Assembly (NCBI GenBank): GCA_035708205.1
Contig: DASSSY010000006.1
Coordinates: forward strand, 186,001 to 250,000
Origin: DASSSY01 sp035708205
GTDB taxonomy: Bacteria > Bacteroidota > Bacteroidia > Chitinophagales > Chitinophagaceae
Length of the DNA: 64,000 nucleotides
Direction of reading: 5' to 3'
Shown: positions 18,850 to 27,787 of the stretch, one piece after another
Numbering within the stretch: position 1 is the first letter of the stretch
Layout of the letters: each line of letters starts with the position of its first letter
Translations under genes and position numbers: made by a program
The notes under the pieces: model-generated
Told to the model about the DNA's origin: nothing
The model's input: only the letters and a program-made list of their open reading frames with translations
The model's database searches: none

Positions 18850-19417
18850 GTTTTCCTGACGTGTAAATGAAAGTTTTTGCCGAAAAATCTCGTGGAAAGT
18901 TAAAAATAACGAAATGGGTTATGATTTTTCTCTGGGAAATGCCGTTGACCGATGGCTTCTCATTTAGAACATCTGTAAATTTAAAGGGCATTAACGGCCT
19001 GAGTCTTTTGCTTCCGCCCAGCAAAAAAGTGAATGTGCCAAGAATAAGCCTGACATTTAGAACAATTGTGAGATAAGGAGCGGCAATTAATAGTGAGGGA
19101 ATAACCAACGACTGATGATTCGGAAGCTGGAATAATGGATATATAAAAACTATGGCAGAATGCTTTATACACGGGTTTTCCCGGGATTTGAAGAAAGTCA
19201 TGCCGGCGCCGGAGAGACTGTTGCCGAGGGCGATATTTGTTAATTTAAGGCTTTTGGAAAAAGGCTCGCTGGCCATGGTCCGGTTTGATTGTGAGAAAGA
19301 CATGAACTGGCGGGAAATAATTAGTTAAAGTTGCAGCACCTGAGATCATTGGATTAAGCAAAACTGTCGTCAGAAGTGCTTAAATTTGTTTCAGCACACA
19401 AAAGCTTGTATAGCCGT
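18850..19417. other. unexplained intergenic region with short direct repeats
   Basis: No convincing gene is seen. On the plus strand a 69-codon frame (18867-19076) and a 58-codon frame (19152-19328) occur; on the minus strand a 156-codon frame (18833-19303) overlaps both. None resembles a known family or starts behind a promoter. The 11-mer CATTTAGAACA occurs twice (18961 and 19054, 93 bases apart), each followed by a TGT within five bases. The region could be a decayed dispersed repeat. Confidence 0.35.
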
Positions 19418-20440
19418 ATGAAGAAAATAGGATTTTTATCTTTCGGACATTGGGGCGGCCATCCCTCGTATAATACCCGGACAGCAGGCGATGCTTTGCT
19501 GCAATCCATTGATCTGGCGGTGGCCGCGGAGGAGATCGGTTTGGACGGCGCCTATTTCCGGGTGCACCATTTTGCCGCTCAGCTGGCCTCTCCCTTTCCT
19601 TTGCTATCAGCCATTGGCGCTAGAACCCGTAAGATAGAAATCGGCACGGGCGTTATTGATATGCGTTATGAAAATCCGCTGTATATGGTAGAAGATGCCG
19701 GCGCAGCTGATTTGATTTCAAAAGGCCGTTTACAGTTAGGGATTAGCAGGGGGTCGCCCGAACAGGTTATCGACGGCTGGCGTTATTTCGGTTATGAACC
19801 GGTGGAGGGTGAAGATGATGCCGCTATGGGACGTCGTAAAGCCTTGGTGTTTTTAGACAAGCTCAAAGGTGCGGGTTTTGCATCGCCAAACCCTAAGCCC
19901 ATGTTTCCCAATCCGCCGGGCTTATTGCGTTTAGAACCTTATTCTGAGGGCCTGTGTGAACGGGTTTGGTGGGGCGCAGGTTCTAATGCGACTGCTGTTT
20001 GGGCGGCTGAGAATGGTATGTTTCTGCAAAGCTCTACTTTAAAGGAAGATGAAAGTGACAAGCCGTTCCATGTACAGCAAGCGGAACAGATCAGGCTTTA
20101 TAAGGAAGCCTGGAAGAAGGCCGGTCATAAACGTGAACCGAGAGTTTCCGTAAGCCGCTCCATTTTTGCTTTGGTCAATGAAACGGATCATTATTATTTC
20201 GGACATGAAGCCAATCGGTCCGACCAGGTTGGCTTTATAGAAAAAAATAAGCGTGCCATTTTCGGAAGAAGTTATGCGGCCGAGCCGAATGAGCTCATCA
20301 GGGAGCTGGAAAAAGATGAGGCCATCCGTGAAGCGGATACTCTACTTTTGACCATACCCAGTACGCTTGGCGTTGATTACAACATACATGTCCTGTCGGC
20401 TATCCTCGAACATGTCGCCCCGGAATTAGGCTGGCGTTGA
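19418..20440 (+). CDS. LLM-class flavin-dependent oxidoreductase (luciferase-like)
   Basis: A 340-residue bacterial-luciferase-fold monooxygenase expected to use reduced FMN or F420. Landmarks are the N-terminal MKKIGFLSFGHWG strand, LAVAAEEIGLDGAYFRVHHF, the KIEIGTGVIDMRYENPL strand-loop and DLISKGRLQLGISRGSP. These are the usual LLM-class signatures. The substrate is unknown. The start at 19418 is chosen over the upstream in-frame codon at 19376, since the fold begins immediately with the first beta strand after it. It is the first of three rightward flavin/NAD(P)H oxidoreductase genes, though the gaps of 138 and 133 bases argue against one tight operon. Confidence 0.85.
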   Translation: MKKIGFLSFGHWGGHPSYNTRTAGDALLQSIDLAVAAEEIGLDGAYFRVHHFAAQLASPFPLLSAIGARTRKIEIGTGVIDMRYENPLYMVEDAGAADLISKGRLQLGISRGSPEQVIDGWRYFGYEPVEGEDDAAMGRRKALVFLDKLKGAGFASPNPKPMFPNPPGLLRLEPYSEGLCERVWWGAGSNATAVWAAENGMFLQSSTLKEDESDKPFHVQQAEQIRLYKEAWKKAGHKREPRVSVSRSIFALVNETDHYYFGHEANRSDQVGFIEKNKRAIFGRSYAAEPNELIRELEKDEAIREADTLLLTIPSTLGVDYNIHVLSAILEHVAPELGWR

Positions 20441-20578
20441 AAGAGGGGGCATACTTTAAGCCGGCCTAAAAAATGGTTTCTTATATTCTGTAACAATTAT
20501 TTATAGAGATAAGCATCTATATAATATCGAAAATGAACAAATAGGCAGCCATTGGAGTTATACTAAACAACAATAGAG

Positions 20579-21874
20579 ATGGAAGCGACCATAAACATAG
20601 TGATCATAGGAGGCGGATTTGCCGGTGTCAATCTTGTAAATCATTTAACAAATGTTCGCGGCTTTCGTGTTACACTTGTTGATAAAAATAACTATAATTT
20701 TTTCCCGCCGTTGTTATACCAGGTCAGTACGGGTTTCCTGGATGTTTCTAATATCTGCTATCCTTTTCGTAAGCTTTTTTATTACAAAAAAAATGTCCGT
20801 TTCCGGTTGGGGGAATTACAGAAGATCCTGCCCGGACAACGAAAAGTGTTGTTGTCCAATGGCGAGCTGGAATATGACATCCTCATTCTGGCTACCGGAA
20901 CCGAAAGTAATTATTTCGGGATCGAAAATATTAAGAAAATCGCCATACCCATGAAAACGGTTGACGATGCCATTAATATGCGGAATGTCCTCCTGATGAA
21001 GATGGAACAAGCGACATTGACCGTAAGTGAAACGGAAAGAAAAAGCCTGACCACTATTGTCGTTGCCGGCGGCGGCCCTACGGGGGTGGAGGTTTCGGGC
21101 ATGCTTGCAGAAATGAGGGCGAACATTTTCAAAAAGGATTATCCCGAACTGGCCGATCAAAAGTTAGAGATTTATCTCGTGGATGGCGCCCCGGGCTTAC
21201 TCGGCCCGATGAGCAGGCCAGCGCAGGAATATACGTTAAGGAAACTTACTGAAATGGGCGTTATCGTTAAATTAAATAAGCTGGTGAAAGATTATGTTGA
21301 TGGTGCGGTAGTTTTTGCGGACGGCGAGCGTATTGCCACTCAATTATTGATATGGACGGCAGGCGTTACTTCCGGGGTATTTGACGGTATACCAAAAGAG
21401 AGCTATGGAAGAGGCAGAAGAGTATTGGTCAACGAATATAATGAGGTGCAGGGATTAAAGAATATTTATGCCGTTGGCGATACCTGTTTGCAAACTACCG
21501 ATCCGAATTTTCCAAACGGGCATCCCCAGCTGGCGCAGGTAGCGATACAACAGGGTAAAAGTGTCGCCGACAACCTGAAAGCGGGCACGGCCCATCGGCC
21601 AGTCCGGCCTTTTTTGTACCATGATAAAGGCAGCATGGCGATCATCGGCAGAAGTAAAGCGGTAGCGGACCTGCCCAAACCAAAAATGCATTTCAACGGT
21701 TTCCTGGCCTGGCTCATGTGGCTGTTTGTTCACTTGTTTTCCCTAATCAACTTCCGAAATAGGCTCTTCACGTTTTATAACTGGGCAATCGCTTTCTTTA
21801 CGAAAGACCAGTCATTAAGAATGATCGTCAGGCCGGATATTGACCGGGATGAGACTGGCTTTGATAAGCATTAA
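20579..21874 (+). CDS. type II NADH:quinone oxidoreductase-like FAD enzyme
   Basis: A 431-residue two-dinucleotide-binding flavoprotein. The FAD motif is IVIIGGGFAGVNLV at the N-terminus, the NAD motif is VVAGGGPTGVEVSGML in the middle, and the FAD-end motif is IYAVGDTC. The C-terminal 60 residues hold a hydrophobic segment (FLAWLMWLFVHLFSLINFRN) followed by an amphipathic stretch, the membrane-attachment layout of NDH-2 enzymes. It probably oxidises NADH at the inner face of the membrane and reduces menaquinone without proton pumping. The substrate is assigned by family only. Confidence 0.88.
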   Translation: MEATINIVIIGGGFAGVNLVNHLTNVRGFRVTLVDKNNYNFFPPLLYQVSTGFLDVSNICYPFRKLFYYKKNVRFRLGELQKILPGQRKVLLSNGELEYDILILATGTESNYFGIENIKKIAIPMKTVDDAINMRNVLLMKMEQATLTVSETERKSLTTIVVAGGGPTGVEVSGMLAEMRANIFKKDYPELADQKLEIYLVDGAPGLLGPMSRPAQEYTLRKLTEMGVIVKLNKLVKDYVDGAVVFADGERIATQLLIWTAGVTSGVFDGIPKESYGRGRRVLVNEYNEVQGLKNIYAVGDTCLQTTDPNFPNGHPQLAQVAIQQGKSVADNLKAGTAHRPVRPFLYHDKGSMAIIGRSKAVADLPKPKMHFNGFLAWLMWLFVHLFSLINFRNRLFTFYNWAIAFFTKDQSLRMIVRPDIDRDETGFDKH

Positions 21875-22007
21875 TGTTATTTAAAAACGGATAGGAATAT
21901 AAGCCCGTCGCAGCACCTGGAGCGGAAGCTAAATTACCGGCCAGTGAAAATGCTAGAATCATGATCATCCCGTTATGCGGAAAGATAAATCATAAAATAA
22001 TCGTAAG

Positions 22008-22565
22008 ATGAAAAACTATAAAATAGCAGTCCTCGTGGGTAGCCTGCGGAAAGCATCCTGGAACATGAAAATAGCCAGGACAATGATGAATCTGGCACCG
22101 GGAACACTGGAATTGGAAATTGTTCCTATCGGGGACCTGGCGCTTTACAATGAAGATATGGAAGCTGATCCGCCGGCCGCATGGACAAACTTCCGTGTCC
22201 GTATGGCGTCTTTTGATGGCCTGCTTTTTGTAACGCCTGAGTATAACCGTTCGGTCCCGGCTGTGCTCAAAAATGCACTGGATGTTGGTTCCCGGCCCTA
22301 CGGCAAAAGTTGCTGGAATGGAAAGCCGGCCGCTATCGTGAGTGTTTCGCCGGGGAGCTTAGGCGCTTTTGGCGCCAATCATCATCTGCGTCAGTCTCTT
22401 GTTTTTCTCAATGTTCCGGTCATGCAGCAGCCGGAAGCCTATATCGGTGGTGTAGCCTCATTGTTTGACGCCAACGGGAACCTGATCAATGAATCAACTA
22501 AAGAGTTCCTGGCAAAGTTCTTGAAGACTTTTGCCAGGTGGACGGCTATTAACGTGGGAAAATAA
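22008..22565 (+). CDS. NADPH-dependent FMN reductase (flavodoxin-like)
   Basis: A 185-residue flavodoxin-fold reductase. The N-terminal phosphate-binding loop is VGSLRKASWN, and the second FMN contact is TPEYNRSVPAVLKNALDVGSR, both diagnostic for the NADPH-dependent FMN/azo/chromate reductase family. It reduces FMN, quinones or other acceptors in the cytoplasm; the physiological acceptor cannot be told. It could supply reduced FMN to the luciferase-like enzyme encoded two genes upstream, but this is only a guess from proximity. Confidence 0.87.
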   Translation: MKNYKIAVLVGSLRKASWNMKIARTMMNLAPGTLELEIVPIGDLALYNEDMEADPPAAWTNFRVRMASFDGLLFVTPEYNRSVPAVLKNALDVGSRPYGKSCWNGKPAAIVSVSPGSLGAFGANHHLRQSLVFLNVPVMQQPEAYIGGVASLFDANGNLINESTKEFLAKFLKTFARWTAINVGK

Positions 22566-22655
22566 ACATTTGATCCTTTTTGTCAGTACCTGAGCGTTTT
22601 CATAAATGCCTGATTTTGCTTTTCTTTGCCTCAAGAATTCATTTCTGTACCGGAT

Positions 22656-23108
22656 ATGACGGATGAGCACTACATGAAATCGGCGATGCAAGAAGCGCAA
22701 AATGCAAAAAATATCGGTGAAGTACCCGTAGGCGCTGTAATTGTTATCGGCGATAAAATAGTTGCCCGGGGATATAACCAGGTAGAGCTCTTGCAGGACT
22801 GCACCGCGCATGCCGAAATGATCGCGCTGACTTCCGCGTTTTCCGGAATGGGCACGAAGTATTTGACCGAAGCAACGCTTTATGTAACTTTAGAGCCCTG
22901 TTTGATGTGTTGCGGTGCTTTGTACTGGAGCAAGATAGGGCGTGTTGTCTATGGTGCCTGCGATGAGAAAAACGGTTTTCACAGGCATTTCAAAAATGAC
23001 CCGCAAGCGGCAAAAGGCGTATGGCATCCGAAAACAATCATAACGGGGGGTATCCTGGCAGAGGAGTGTGCCGTATTGATGAAAGATTTTTTCAAGTCAA
23101 GACGATAA
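22656..23108 (+). CDS. tadA: tRNA-specific adenosine deaminase / nucleoside deaminase
   Basis: A 150-residue CDA-superfamily zinc deaminase. The zinc and catalytic residues are seen as HAEM (His and Glu) and PCLMC (two Cys), with the TLEPCLMCCGALYWSKIGRVVYG context typical of TadA, which converts A34 to inosine in tRNA-Arg. Guanine deaminase-like paralogues share these motifs, so the symbol is likely rather than certain. The ATG at 22656 is used; the frame can be extended to a TTG at 22626, but the family begins close to MxxAMxEA. A hairpin terminator follows directly. Confidence 0.85.
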   Translation: MTDEHYMKSAMQEAQNAKNIGEVPVGAVIVIGDKIVARGYNQVELLQDCTAHAEMIALTSAFSGMGTKYLTEATLYVTLEPCLMCCGALYWSKIGRVVYGACDEKNGFHRHFKNDPQAAKGVWHPKTIITGGILAEECAVLMKDFFKSRR

Positions 23109-23124
23109 GTAAGGTTATAAATTA

Positions 23125-23159
23125 AAAAAGGGTGGAAGCCCGATGCTCCCACCCTTTTT
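23125..23159. terminator. terminator between tadA and the IscA-like gene
   Basis: An 11-bp stem, AAAAAGGGTGG (23125-23135) with CCACCCTTTTT (23149-23159), and a 13-base loop, 16 bases after the tadA stop. The T-run is usable on the plus strand and the A-run gives one on the minus strand. Confidence 0.75.
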
Positions 23160-23204
23160 GCAGTTAGGCTTTAGTTTCCGCTATGGCCAACGTTCATTCC
23201 TTAC

Positions 23205-23531
23205 CTATACCGCAAAACTTTCCCCACAGGAGCAGGTCCTGCTTGCATTGGGGTTTATAAAATGAAAGCCTTTCCCGTTCAGGCCGTCAGAAAAGTCCAA
23301 TGTGGTATCACAAAGATACAGAAAACTTTTTATATCGGTCACCAGTTTAATGCCTTTGTCTTCAAATACCTGGTCGCCTTTTTGGGGCTGATTGTCGAAA
23401 TCTAACTTGTAGGTCAGACCGGAACAGCCACCGCCTACGACGCTGATGCGCACAAAGGAATCCTCTCCTAAATTTTCGGTTTCCCGGATTTGCAAGACCC
23501 TCGCCTTCGCCTTATCACTAATATAAATCAT
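23205..23531 (-). CDS. iron-sulfur cluster assembly protein (HesB/IscA/SufA family)
   Basis: A 108-residue A-type Fe-S carrier. The three cluster ligands are present: one Cys in the VGGGCSGLTYKLDF motif (Cys36) and two in the C-terminal CSCGESF motif (Cys100 and Cys102). It carries or delivers clusters to apo-proteins in the cytoplasm. It lies 47 bases downstream of a cysteine desulfurase gene on the same strand, a functionally sensible pair for sulfur mobilisation and cluster transfer. No scaffold (IscU/SufU) gene is adjacent. Confidence 0.92.
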   Translation of the reverse strand: MIYISDKAKARVLQIRETENLGEDSFVRISVVGGGCSGLTYKLDFDNQPQKGDQVFEDKGIKLVTDIKSFLYLCDTTLDFSDGLNGKGFHFINPNASRTCSCGESFAV

Positions 23532-23578
23532 GACTCGATTTTTCTATTTCCTATTGTTAAAACTTTAAAAATATATTT

Positions 23579-24724
23579 TTATTGTGCCATTCGCAACTTT
23601 TCGGCGGCTTTTAAAAATACACCGGCAATTCCGGCAATTTCAGAAATCTGGTTGCGCCGGCCCAGGCTGATCCGGAATGAGCCGTCTATCCGTTTATCAG
23701 GTAAGCCCATAGCCTTCAGCACATGGGATTTCCCCGGCACTTCCGACGTGCAGGCCGAACCCAAAGAAAAAGCCATCTCATGGTTCATGGCTGCCGCTAA
23801 TTGTCCCGCTTTAATGCCTTCAATCGCTACATTGCTGACATGGGCTAAGCGGGGCGCATTGCCGCTGTTAATGAAAACATTTTTTTCCTTTAGAAAAGCC
23901 TGCTCTAAAGTGTCGCGCATCAGTGCCAGGCGGTCATTATCTTCCGTTAAACGCTCTTTGGCCAGTCTGCAGGCTTTGCCCAACCCCACAATACCCGGCA
24001 CGTTCAGCGTACCGCTGCGCCAGCCATCTTCCTGGCCGCCGCCGGTCATCTGTGGCTGTAAGCTTACACGGGGATTCCGCCGTCTTTTATATAATATCCC
24101 GATACCCTTAGGCCCGTAAATTTTATGCCCGCTCATGGCCAGCAGATCAATAGGTTGTTTGTCCAGGTCAATGGGCAGCTTACCGACCGCCTGTGTGGCG
24201 TCGGAAAAAAATAAAATACCGTTTTGGCGGGCGATTTGACCAATTTCACTTACCGGCTGAATGACGCCGGTTTCATTATTGGCATACATGACCGCGATTA
24301 AAATGGTAGCCGGGCGAATGGCGGCTTTTAAATCGTCTAAAGACACACGGCCCTCCCTGTCGACGGACAGATAGGTTACGGCCGCCCCTTTATTCTCCAG
24401 TGCTTTACAGGTGTCCAAAACCGCATGATGTTCGGTGAGGCAGGTAATAATATGATTGCCTTTTGCGGCATAGCGTTCAAAAACGCCGCGCAGGGCCAGG
24501 TTACAACTTTCCGTCGCGCCGGAAGTAAAGATAATTTCGGATGCGTCCGCGTGAAGTAAATCCGCTACTTCTTGCCGGGCATGCTTTACAGCGGCATCAG
24601 CCTGCCAGCCGAAAGCATGGTTCCTGCTGCCTGAATTACCGAACTGTTCGGAAAACCAGGGCAACATGGCCTCGACAACTTCAGGCGCACAGGGTGTGGT
24701 CGCATTGTAATCTAAATAAATCAT
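23579..24724 (-). CDS. cysteine desulfurase (IscS/NifS family)
   Basis: A PLP enzyme of 381 residues that removes sulfur from cysteine as a protein-bound persulfide. Visible: the N-terminal MIYLDYNATTP motif, the His of LTEHHAVL (about residue 100), the PLP lysine in MSGHKIYGPKG (Lys201) and the catalytic Cys in LGSACTSE (Cys325). The loop around the Cys is short and followed by E-V-P-G-K-S-H, as in class I NifS/IscS proteins. The ATG at 24724 is chosen because the motif-bearing N-terminus starts there; the frame extends to 24781 without homology. It is followed by the IscA-like gene, and is divergent from mce. Confidence 0.92.
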   Translation of the reverse strand: MIYLDYNATTPCAPEVVEAMLPWFSEQFGNSGSRNHAFGWQADAAVKHARQEVADLLHADASEIIFTSGATESCNLALRGVFERYAAKGNHIITCLTEHHAVLDTCKALENKGAAVTYLSVDREGRVSLDDLKAAIRPATILIAVMYANNETGVIQPVSEIGQIARQNGILFFSDATQAVGKLPIDLDKQPIDLLAMSGHKIYGPKGIGILYKRRRNPRVSLQPQMTGGGQEDGWRSGTLNVPGIVGLGKACRLAKERLTEDNDRLALMRDTLEQAFLKEKNVFINSGNAPRLAHVSNVAIEGIKAGQLAAAMNHEMAFSLGSACTSEVPGKSHVLKAMGLPDKRIDGSFRISLGRRNQISEIAGIAGVFLKAAEKLRMAQ

Positions 24725-24831
24725 CCTTACTTTTGCGGTATACAAAACCGCCGTCTGCAAAAATACATACCTTTCCTGCATGAGAAGAATCGGTTTGTTT
24801 ATTGCTGAATTACTAAAATTGATACTGATTA

Positions 24832-25233
24832 ATGAAGAATTTAGAACATATTGGAATAGCTACGGGCAATCTGGAAACCGCCATTCCTTTGTATGAAAAA
24901 TTGCTCAATACCCATTGTTATAAACAGGAAGAAGTGGCTTCGGAAGGCGTGCGTACCGCCTTTTTCCGGGCCGGTGAAGCTAAAATAGAATTGCTGGAAG
25001 GGTTTACGGAAGATTCCGCCATCACAAAATTTGTCGCTAAAAAAGGTAATGGGTTACACCATGTCGCTTTCGAGGTTGAAGACATCCGCAAGGAAATGGA
25101 GCGTTTGCGGCAGAACGGCTTTCAATTGTTAAATAATGAACCAAAGGCCGGCGCCGATAATAAACTGGTGTGCTTTGTGCATCCCAGATCGTCTGGCGGG
25201 GTCCTGGTAGAACTTTGCCAGGAAATCAGATAA
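24832..25233 (+). CDS. mce: methylmalonyl-CoA epimerase
   Basis: A 133-residue VOC-fold metalloenzyme that interconverts R- and S-methylmalonyl-CoA in propionate/succinate metabolism. The two metal-binding beta-alpha-beta halves are clear: LEHIGIATGNLETAIPLYEKLL at the N-terminus, GLHHVAFEVEDI in the middle and the terminal GGVLVELCQ with a metal-binding Glu. Length is that of the family. It is the first gene of a compact operon: its TAA overlaps the next ATG by one base (TAATG at 25231). Methylmalonyl-CoA mutase genes are not in this window. Confidence 0.92.
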   Translation: MKNLEHIGIATGNLETAIPLYEKLLNTHCYKQEEVASEGVRTAFFRAGEAKIELLEGFTEDSAITKFVAKKGNGLHHVAFEVEDIRKEMERLRQNGFQLLNNEPKAGADNKLVCFVHPRSSGGVLVELCQEIR

Positions 25234-25808
25234 TGTTTCGCAATCCGTTTTTTATGACTGATATTACCATCATCAATAAAACCTTTCAGCCTTTTATTTC
25301 CGCCGGGCAGATCCGGGAAAGGGTGCTAACGTTGGCGGAAAATATCCGGGAAGATTTTCGAAATGAGCTGCCCTTGTTTTTGGTGGTGCTCAAAGGCGCT
25401 TATTTCTTTGCCAAAGACCTTATTCAGGCAGTAAACATACCCTGTACGGTAGGTTTTATCCGGTTAAGCTCTTATGATAGCCTGCAATCGTCAAATATTA
25501 TTCAGGAGGGTTTAGGATTGACTGACGACATAAAGGACCGGAGAGTAATTATTATTGAAGATATTGTAGAATCCGGCCGCACTTTGTATCATGCGCTGCA
25601 AAAATTGAAAACGGAACACCCCGTGTCTATAAAGGTCTGCAGCCTCCTGGTAAAGCCTTCAAAACTGAGATTTCCTGTCCGCGCAGATTATTACGGGTTT
25701 GAAATTTCGGAGGCATTTGTGGTTGGTTACGGTTTAGATTATTGTGAGCAAGGCCGGGAGCTGGCAGATATTTATCAGTTGAAAACCATAGAATCATCCA
25801 AAGTTTAA
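25233..25808 (+). CDS. hpt: hypoxanthine phosphoribosyltransferase
   Basis: A purine-salvage phosphoribosyltransferase of 191 residues (or 184 from the second ATG at 25254). The PRPP-binding loop is IIIEDIVESGRT, the lysine-glycine base-binding site is VVLKGAYFFAKDL, and the C-terminal DYYGFEISEAFVVGYGLDY matches bacterial Hpt. It makes IMP or GMP from hypoxanthine or guanine. The ATG at 25233 overlaps the mce stop codon, which suggests translational coupling. The ATG at 25254 (TDITIINKTF) is nearer the usual family start and may be the true one. Confidence 0.9.
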   Translation: MFRNPFFMTDITIINKTFQPFISAGQIRERVLTLAENIREDFRNELPLFLVVLKGAYFFAKDLIQAVNIPCTVGFIRLSSYDSLQSSNIIQEGLGLTDDIKDRRVIIIEDIVESGRTLYHALQKLKTEHPVSIKVCSLLVKPSKLRFPVRADYYGFEISEAFVVGYGLDYCEQGRELADIYQLKTIESSKV

Positions 25809-25810
25809 AA

Positions 25811-26572
25811 ATGCCTCAACCCTATATCTTAAAGAAAAGCTTAGGACAACATTTTCTCAAAGATGAAGCTGTCTGCCAGAAAATTGTTGCGCAAATTCCC
25901 CCGAGCACCCTACAGCTTTTGGAAGTCGGGCCCGGTGGCGGTGCCCTGACCAAATATCTCCTGGCGCATTCGGAATGGAGATTCCGGGCCTTTGAGTTTG
26001 ATATCGAAAAAGTGGATTATCTGCTCCGGCAATTTCCTGAAATTGAGGACAAGATCAGCCAGCAGGATTTTCTTAAATCGGAGCCGCCTTTTGATGGTAA
26101 TTTCACAGTGGTAGGCAATTTCCCCTACAATATCTCCGGGCCTATTTTGTTCAAAATATTAGAATGGGAACCGCAGGTGGACGCGGTCATCGGCATGTTT
26201 CAGAAAGAGGTTGCCCGCAGGGTGGCCGCGCCGCCCGGCAATAAGGAATATGGGATTTTAAGCGTGCTCCTGCAAGCTTTTTACAAGATAGATTATTTGT
26301 TTGATGTTCCGCCTGGATGTTTTATCCCTCCGCCGAAAGTGGTCTCGGGGGTTATTAAGCTTTCGCGGAGCGATAATCCTTATCAAATCAACAACCGCGC
26401 AAAATTCAAACTATTGATCAAGACGGCTTTTAATCAGCGCCGGAAAACCCTGCGCAATGCCTTGAAAAGCATTATAGATTTAGAAAAGCTGCCGGCAGGG
26501 TTTGCTCAAAAACGCGCTGAACAATTATCGGTAGCTGAATTTGTACAACTTCATAAAATATTTTTCGAATAG
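25811..26572 (+). CDS. rsmA: 16S rRNA dimethyladenosine transferase RsmA (KsgA)
   Basis: The SAM-dependent methylase that dimethylates two adjacent adenines in the 3'-terminal loop of 16S rRNA. Length 253 is usual for Bacteroidota. Motif I is LEVGPGGGALTKYL, preceded by the family signature LKKSLGQHFLKD, and the catalytic NLPY-type motif appears as NFPYNIS. The C-terminal helical domain (QRRKTLRNALK) is complete. It starts 2 bases after hpt and stops 1 base before the dehydrogenase gene, so it sits in the middle of a co-transcribed unit. Confidence 0.96.
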   Translation: MPQPYILKKSLGQHFLKDEAVCQKIVAQIPPSTLQLLEVGPGGGALTKYLLAHSEWRFRAFEFDIEKVDYLLRQFPEIEDKISQQDFLKSEPPFDGNFTVVGNFPYNISGPILFKILEWEPQVDAVIGMFQKEVARRVAAPPGNKEYGILSVLLQAFYKIDYLFDVPPGCFIPPPKVVSGVIKLSRSDNPYQINNRAKFKLLIKTAFNQRRKTLRNALKSIIDLEKLPAGFAQKRAEQLSVAEFVQLHKIFFE

Positions 26573-26573
26573 T

Positions 26574-27521
26574 ATGCACACCCCCAAGGCCTTAATAGTT
26601 GCCCGATGTCATGATGTACTTAAAAGTTCCCTGGAACAATTGGGTTATGATTGTGTTTTCAAGGAAGCATTATCCTATGAGGATGCCCAAAAAGAAATCC
26701 ATCTCTATGAAGGATTAGTGACCTCTAATCATTTGCCTGTTGATAAAGATTTGCTGGACACCGCTGATCAGCTGAAATGGGTTGGCCGTTTGGGCTCGGG
26801 TATGGAGATTATTGATACAAGCTATGCTCAAGCAAGAGGCATTGCCTGTTTCAGTAGCCCGGAAGGCAATGCCAACGCGGTGGCCGAACAGGCTTTGGGT
26901 ATGCTGTTGGCCCTGGAAGCTAATATTATCAGGTCTTTCCTGGAAATCAAAAATGGCCTTTGGCGGCGGGAGGAAAATAGAGGCTTTGAAATTGAAGGAA
27001 AAATTGCGGGAATTATCGGGTTGGGAAATAACGGCCATCTTTTTGCAAAGAAGCTGATGGCCATGGGGCTAAAAGTCCTCGCTTATGACCCAGCCAGGAA
27101 TAACTATGCGTTGCCCGGTGTTATTGGCTGTGATAATCTCGATTCAATTTATGAGCAGGCGGAAATTTTGAGTTTTCATGTGCCGCTTAATGCGGAAACC
27201 CACCATTATTTTAACAAAGAAATGTTATCGAAAATGCGGCAACGTTTTATTTTACTAAATCTATCCAGAGGACCGGTAGTGGATCAATCCGCGTTATTTA
27301 AAGGCTTGGAAAGCGGCAAAATAAAAGGTGCCGCGCTGGACGTTTGGGAAGAAGAGCCTTTCTGGAAGAATCCCGGTTCGGAGATCAGCCAACAAGCGCA
27401 AGCCTTGCTCAAAATGCCTAATTTTATTGGTACACCACATATTGGCGGTTATACGCATGATGCTTTATACAAGATGAGCCGGGTGCTGGGCGAAAAAATA
27501 TGCCGGTTCGCTAAGCCCTGA
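26574..27521 (+). CDS. D-2-hydroxyacid dehydrogenase (SerA-like)
   Basis: A 315-residue NAD-dependent dehydrogenase of the D-isomer-specific family. The NAD-binding GIIGLGNNG loop is near residue 145, the catalytic Arg is in NLSRGPVVD, the Glu in VWEEEPF and the His in TPHIGGYT. Phosphoglycerate dehydrogenase-like (no ACT or ASB domain) and other hydroxyacid substrates are equally possible. The ATG at 26574, one base after the rsmA stop, gives the natural operon start; an upstream in-frame ATG at 26541 lies inside rsmA. Last gene of the mce operon. Confidence 0.87.
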   Translation: MHTPKALIVARCHDVLKSSLEQLGYDCVFKEALSYEDAQKEIHLYEGLVTSNHLPVDKDLLDTADQLKWVGRLGSGMEIIDTSYAQARGIACFSSPEGNANAVAEQALGMLLALEANIIRSFLEIKNGLWRREENRGFEIEGKIAGIIGLGNNGHLFAKKLMAMGLKVLAYDPARNNYALPGVIGCDNLDSIYEQAEILSFHVPLNAETHHYFNKEMLSKMRQRFILLNLSRGPVVDQSALFKGLESGKIKGAALDVWEEEPFWKNPGSEISQQAQALLKMPNFIGTPHIGGYTHDALYKMSRVLGEKICRFAKP

Positions 27522-27613
27522 AGCTTTGAAATGACGATGGCCGTGGCTTTATCGTTGAGCGTAAGCAATATGAGCAATTTATGCAGGGGCCATTAAGCTT
27601 GGATGACCAAACA

Positions 27614-27667
27614 ATACAAACTAACAAAGCGACCGGAATTCCGTCTGGTCGCTTTGTTAGTTTGTAT
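27614..27667. terminator. bidirectional terminator hairpin
   Basis: A perfect 21-bp stem (27614-27634 with 27647-27667) and a 12-base loop lie between two convergent genes: the hydroxyacid dehydrogenase and the transketolase subunit. The rest of 27522-27787 shows nothing recognisable. Confidence 0.65.
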
Positions 27668-27787
27668 CATTTAGACTTATAACTGGCATGGTTTTATGGT
27701 TGATATGACAGCACAGCTACAGGAGAAAGAGTAAACTTCAACTATGCCAAAAATACCTAAATGATATATGATTTATTCGCCCGCGGA

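Noticed and set aside
18833..19303. 156-codon minus-strand frame
   Set aside because: No family resemblance, no promoter, and it overlaps two plus-strand frames of equal weakness. Treated as an unexplained region.
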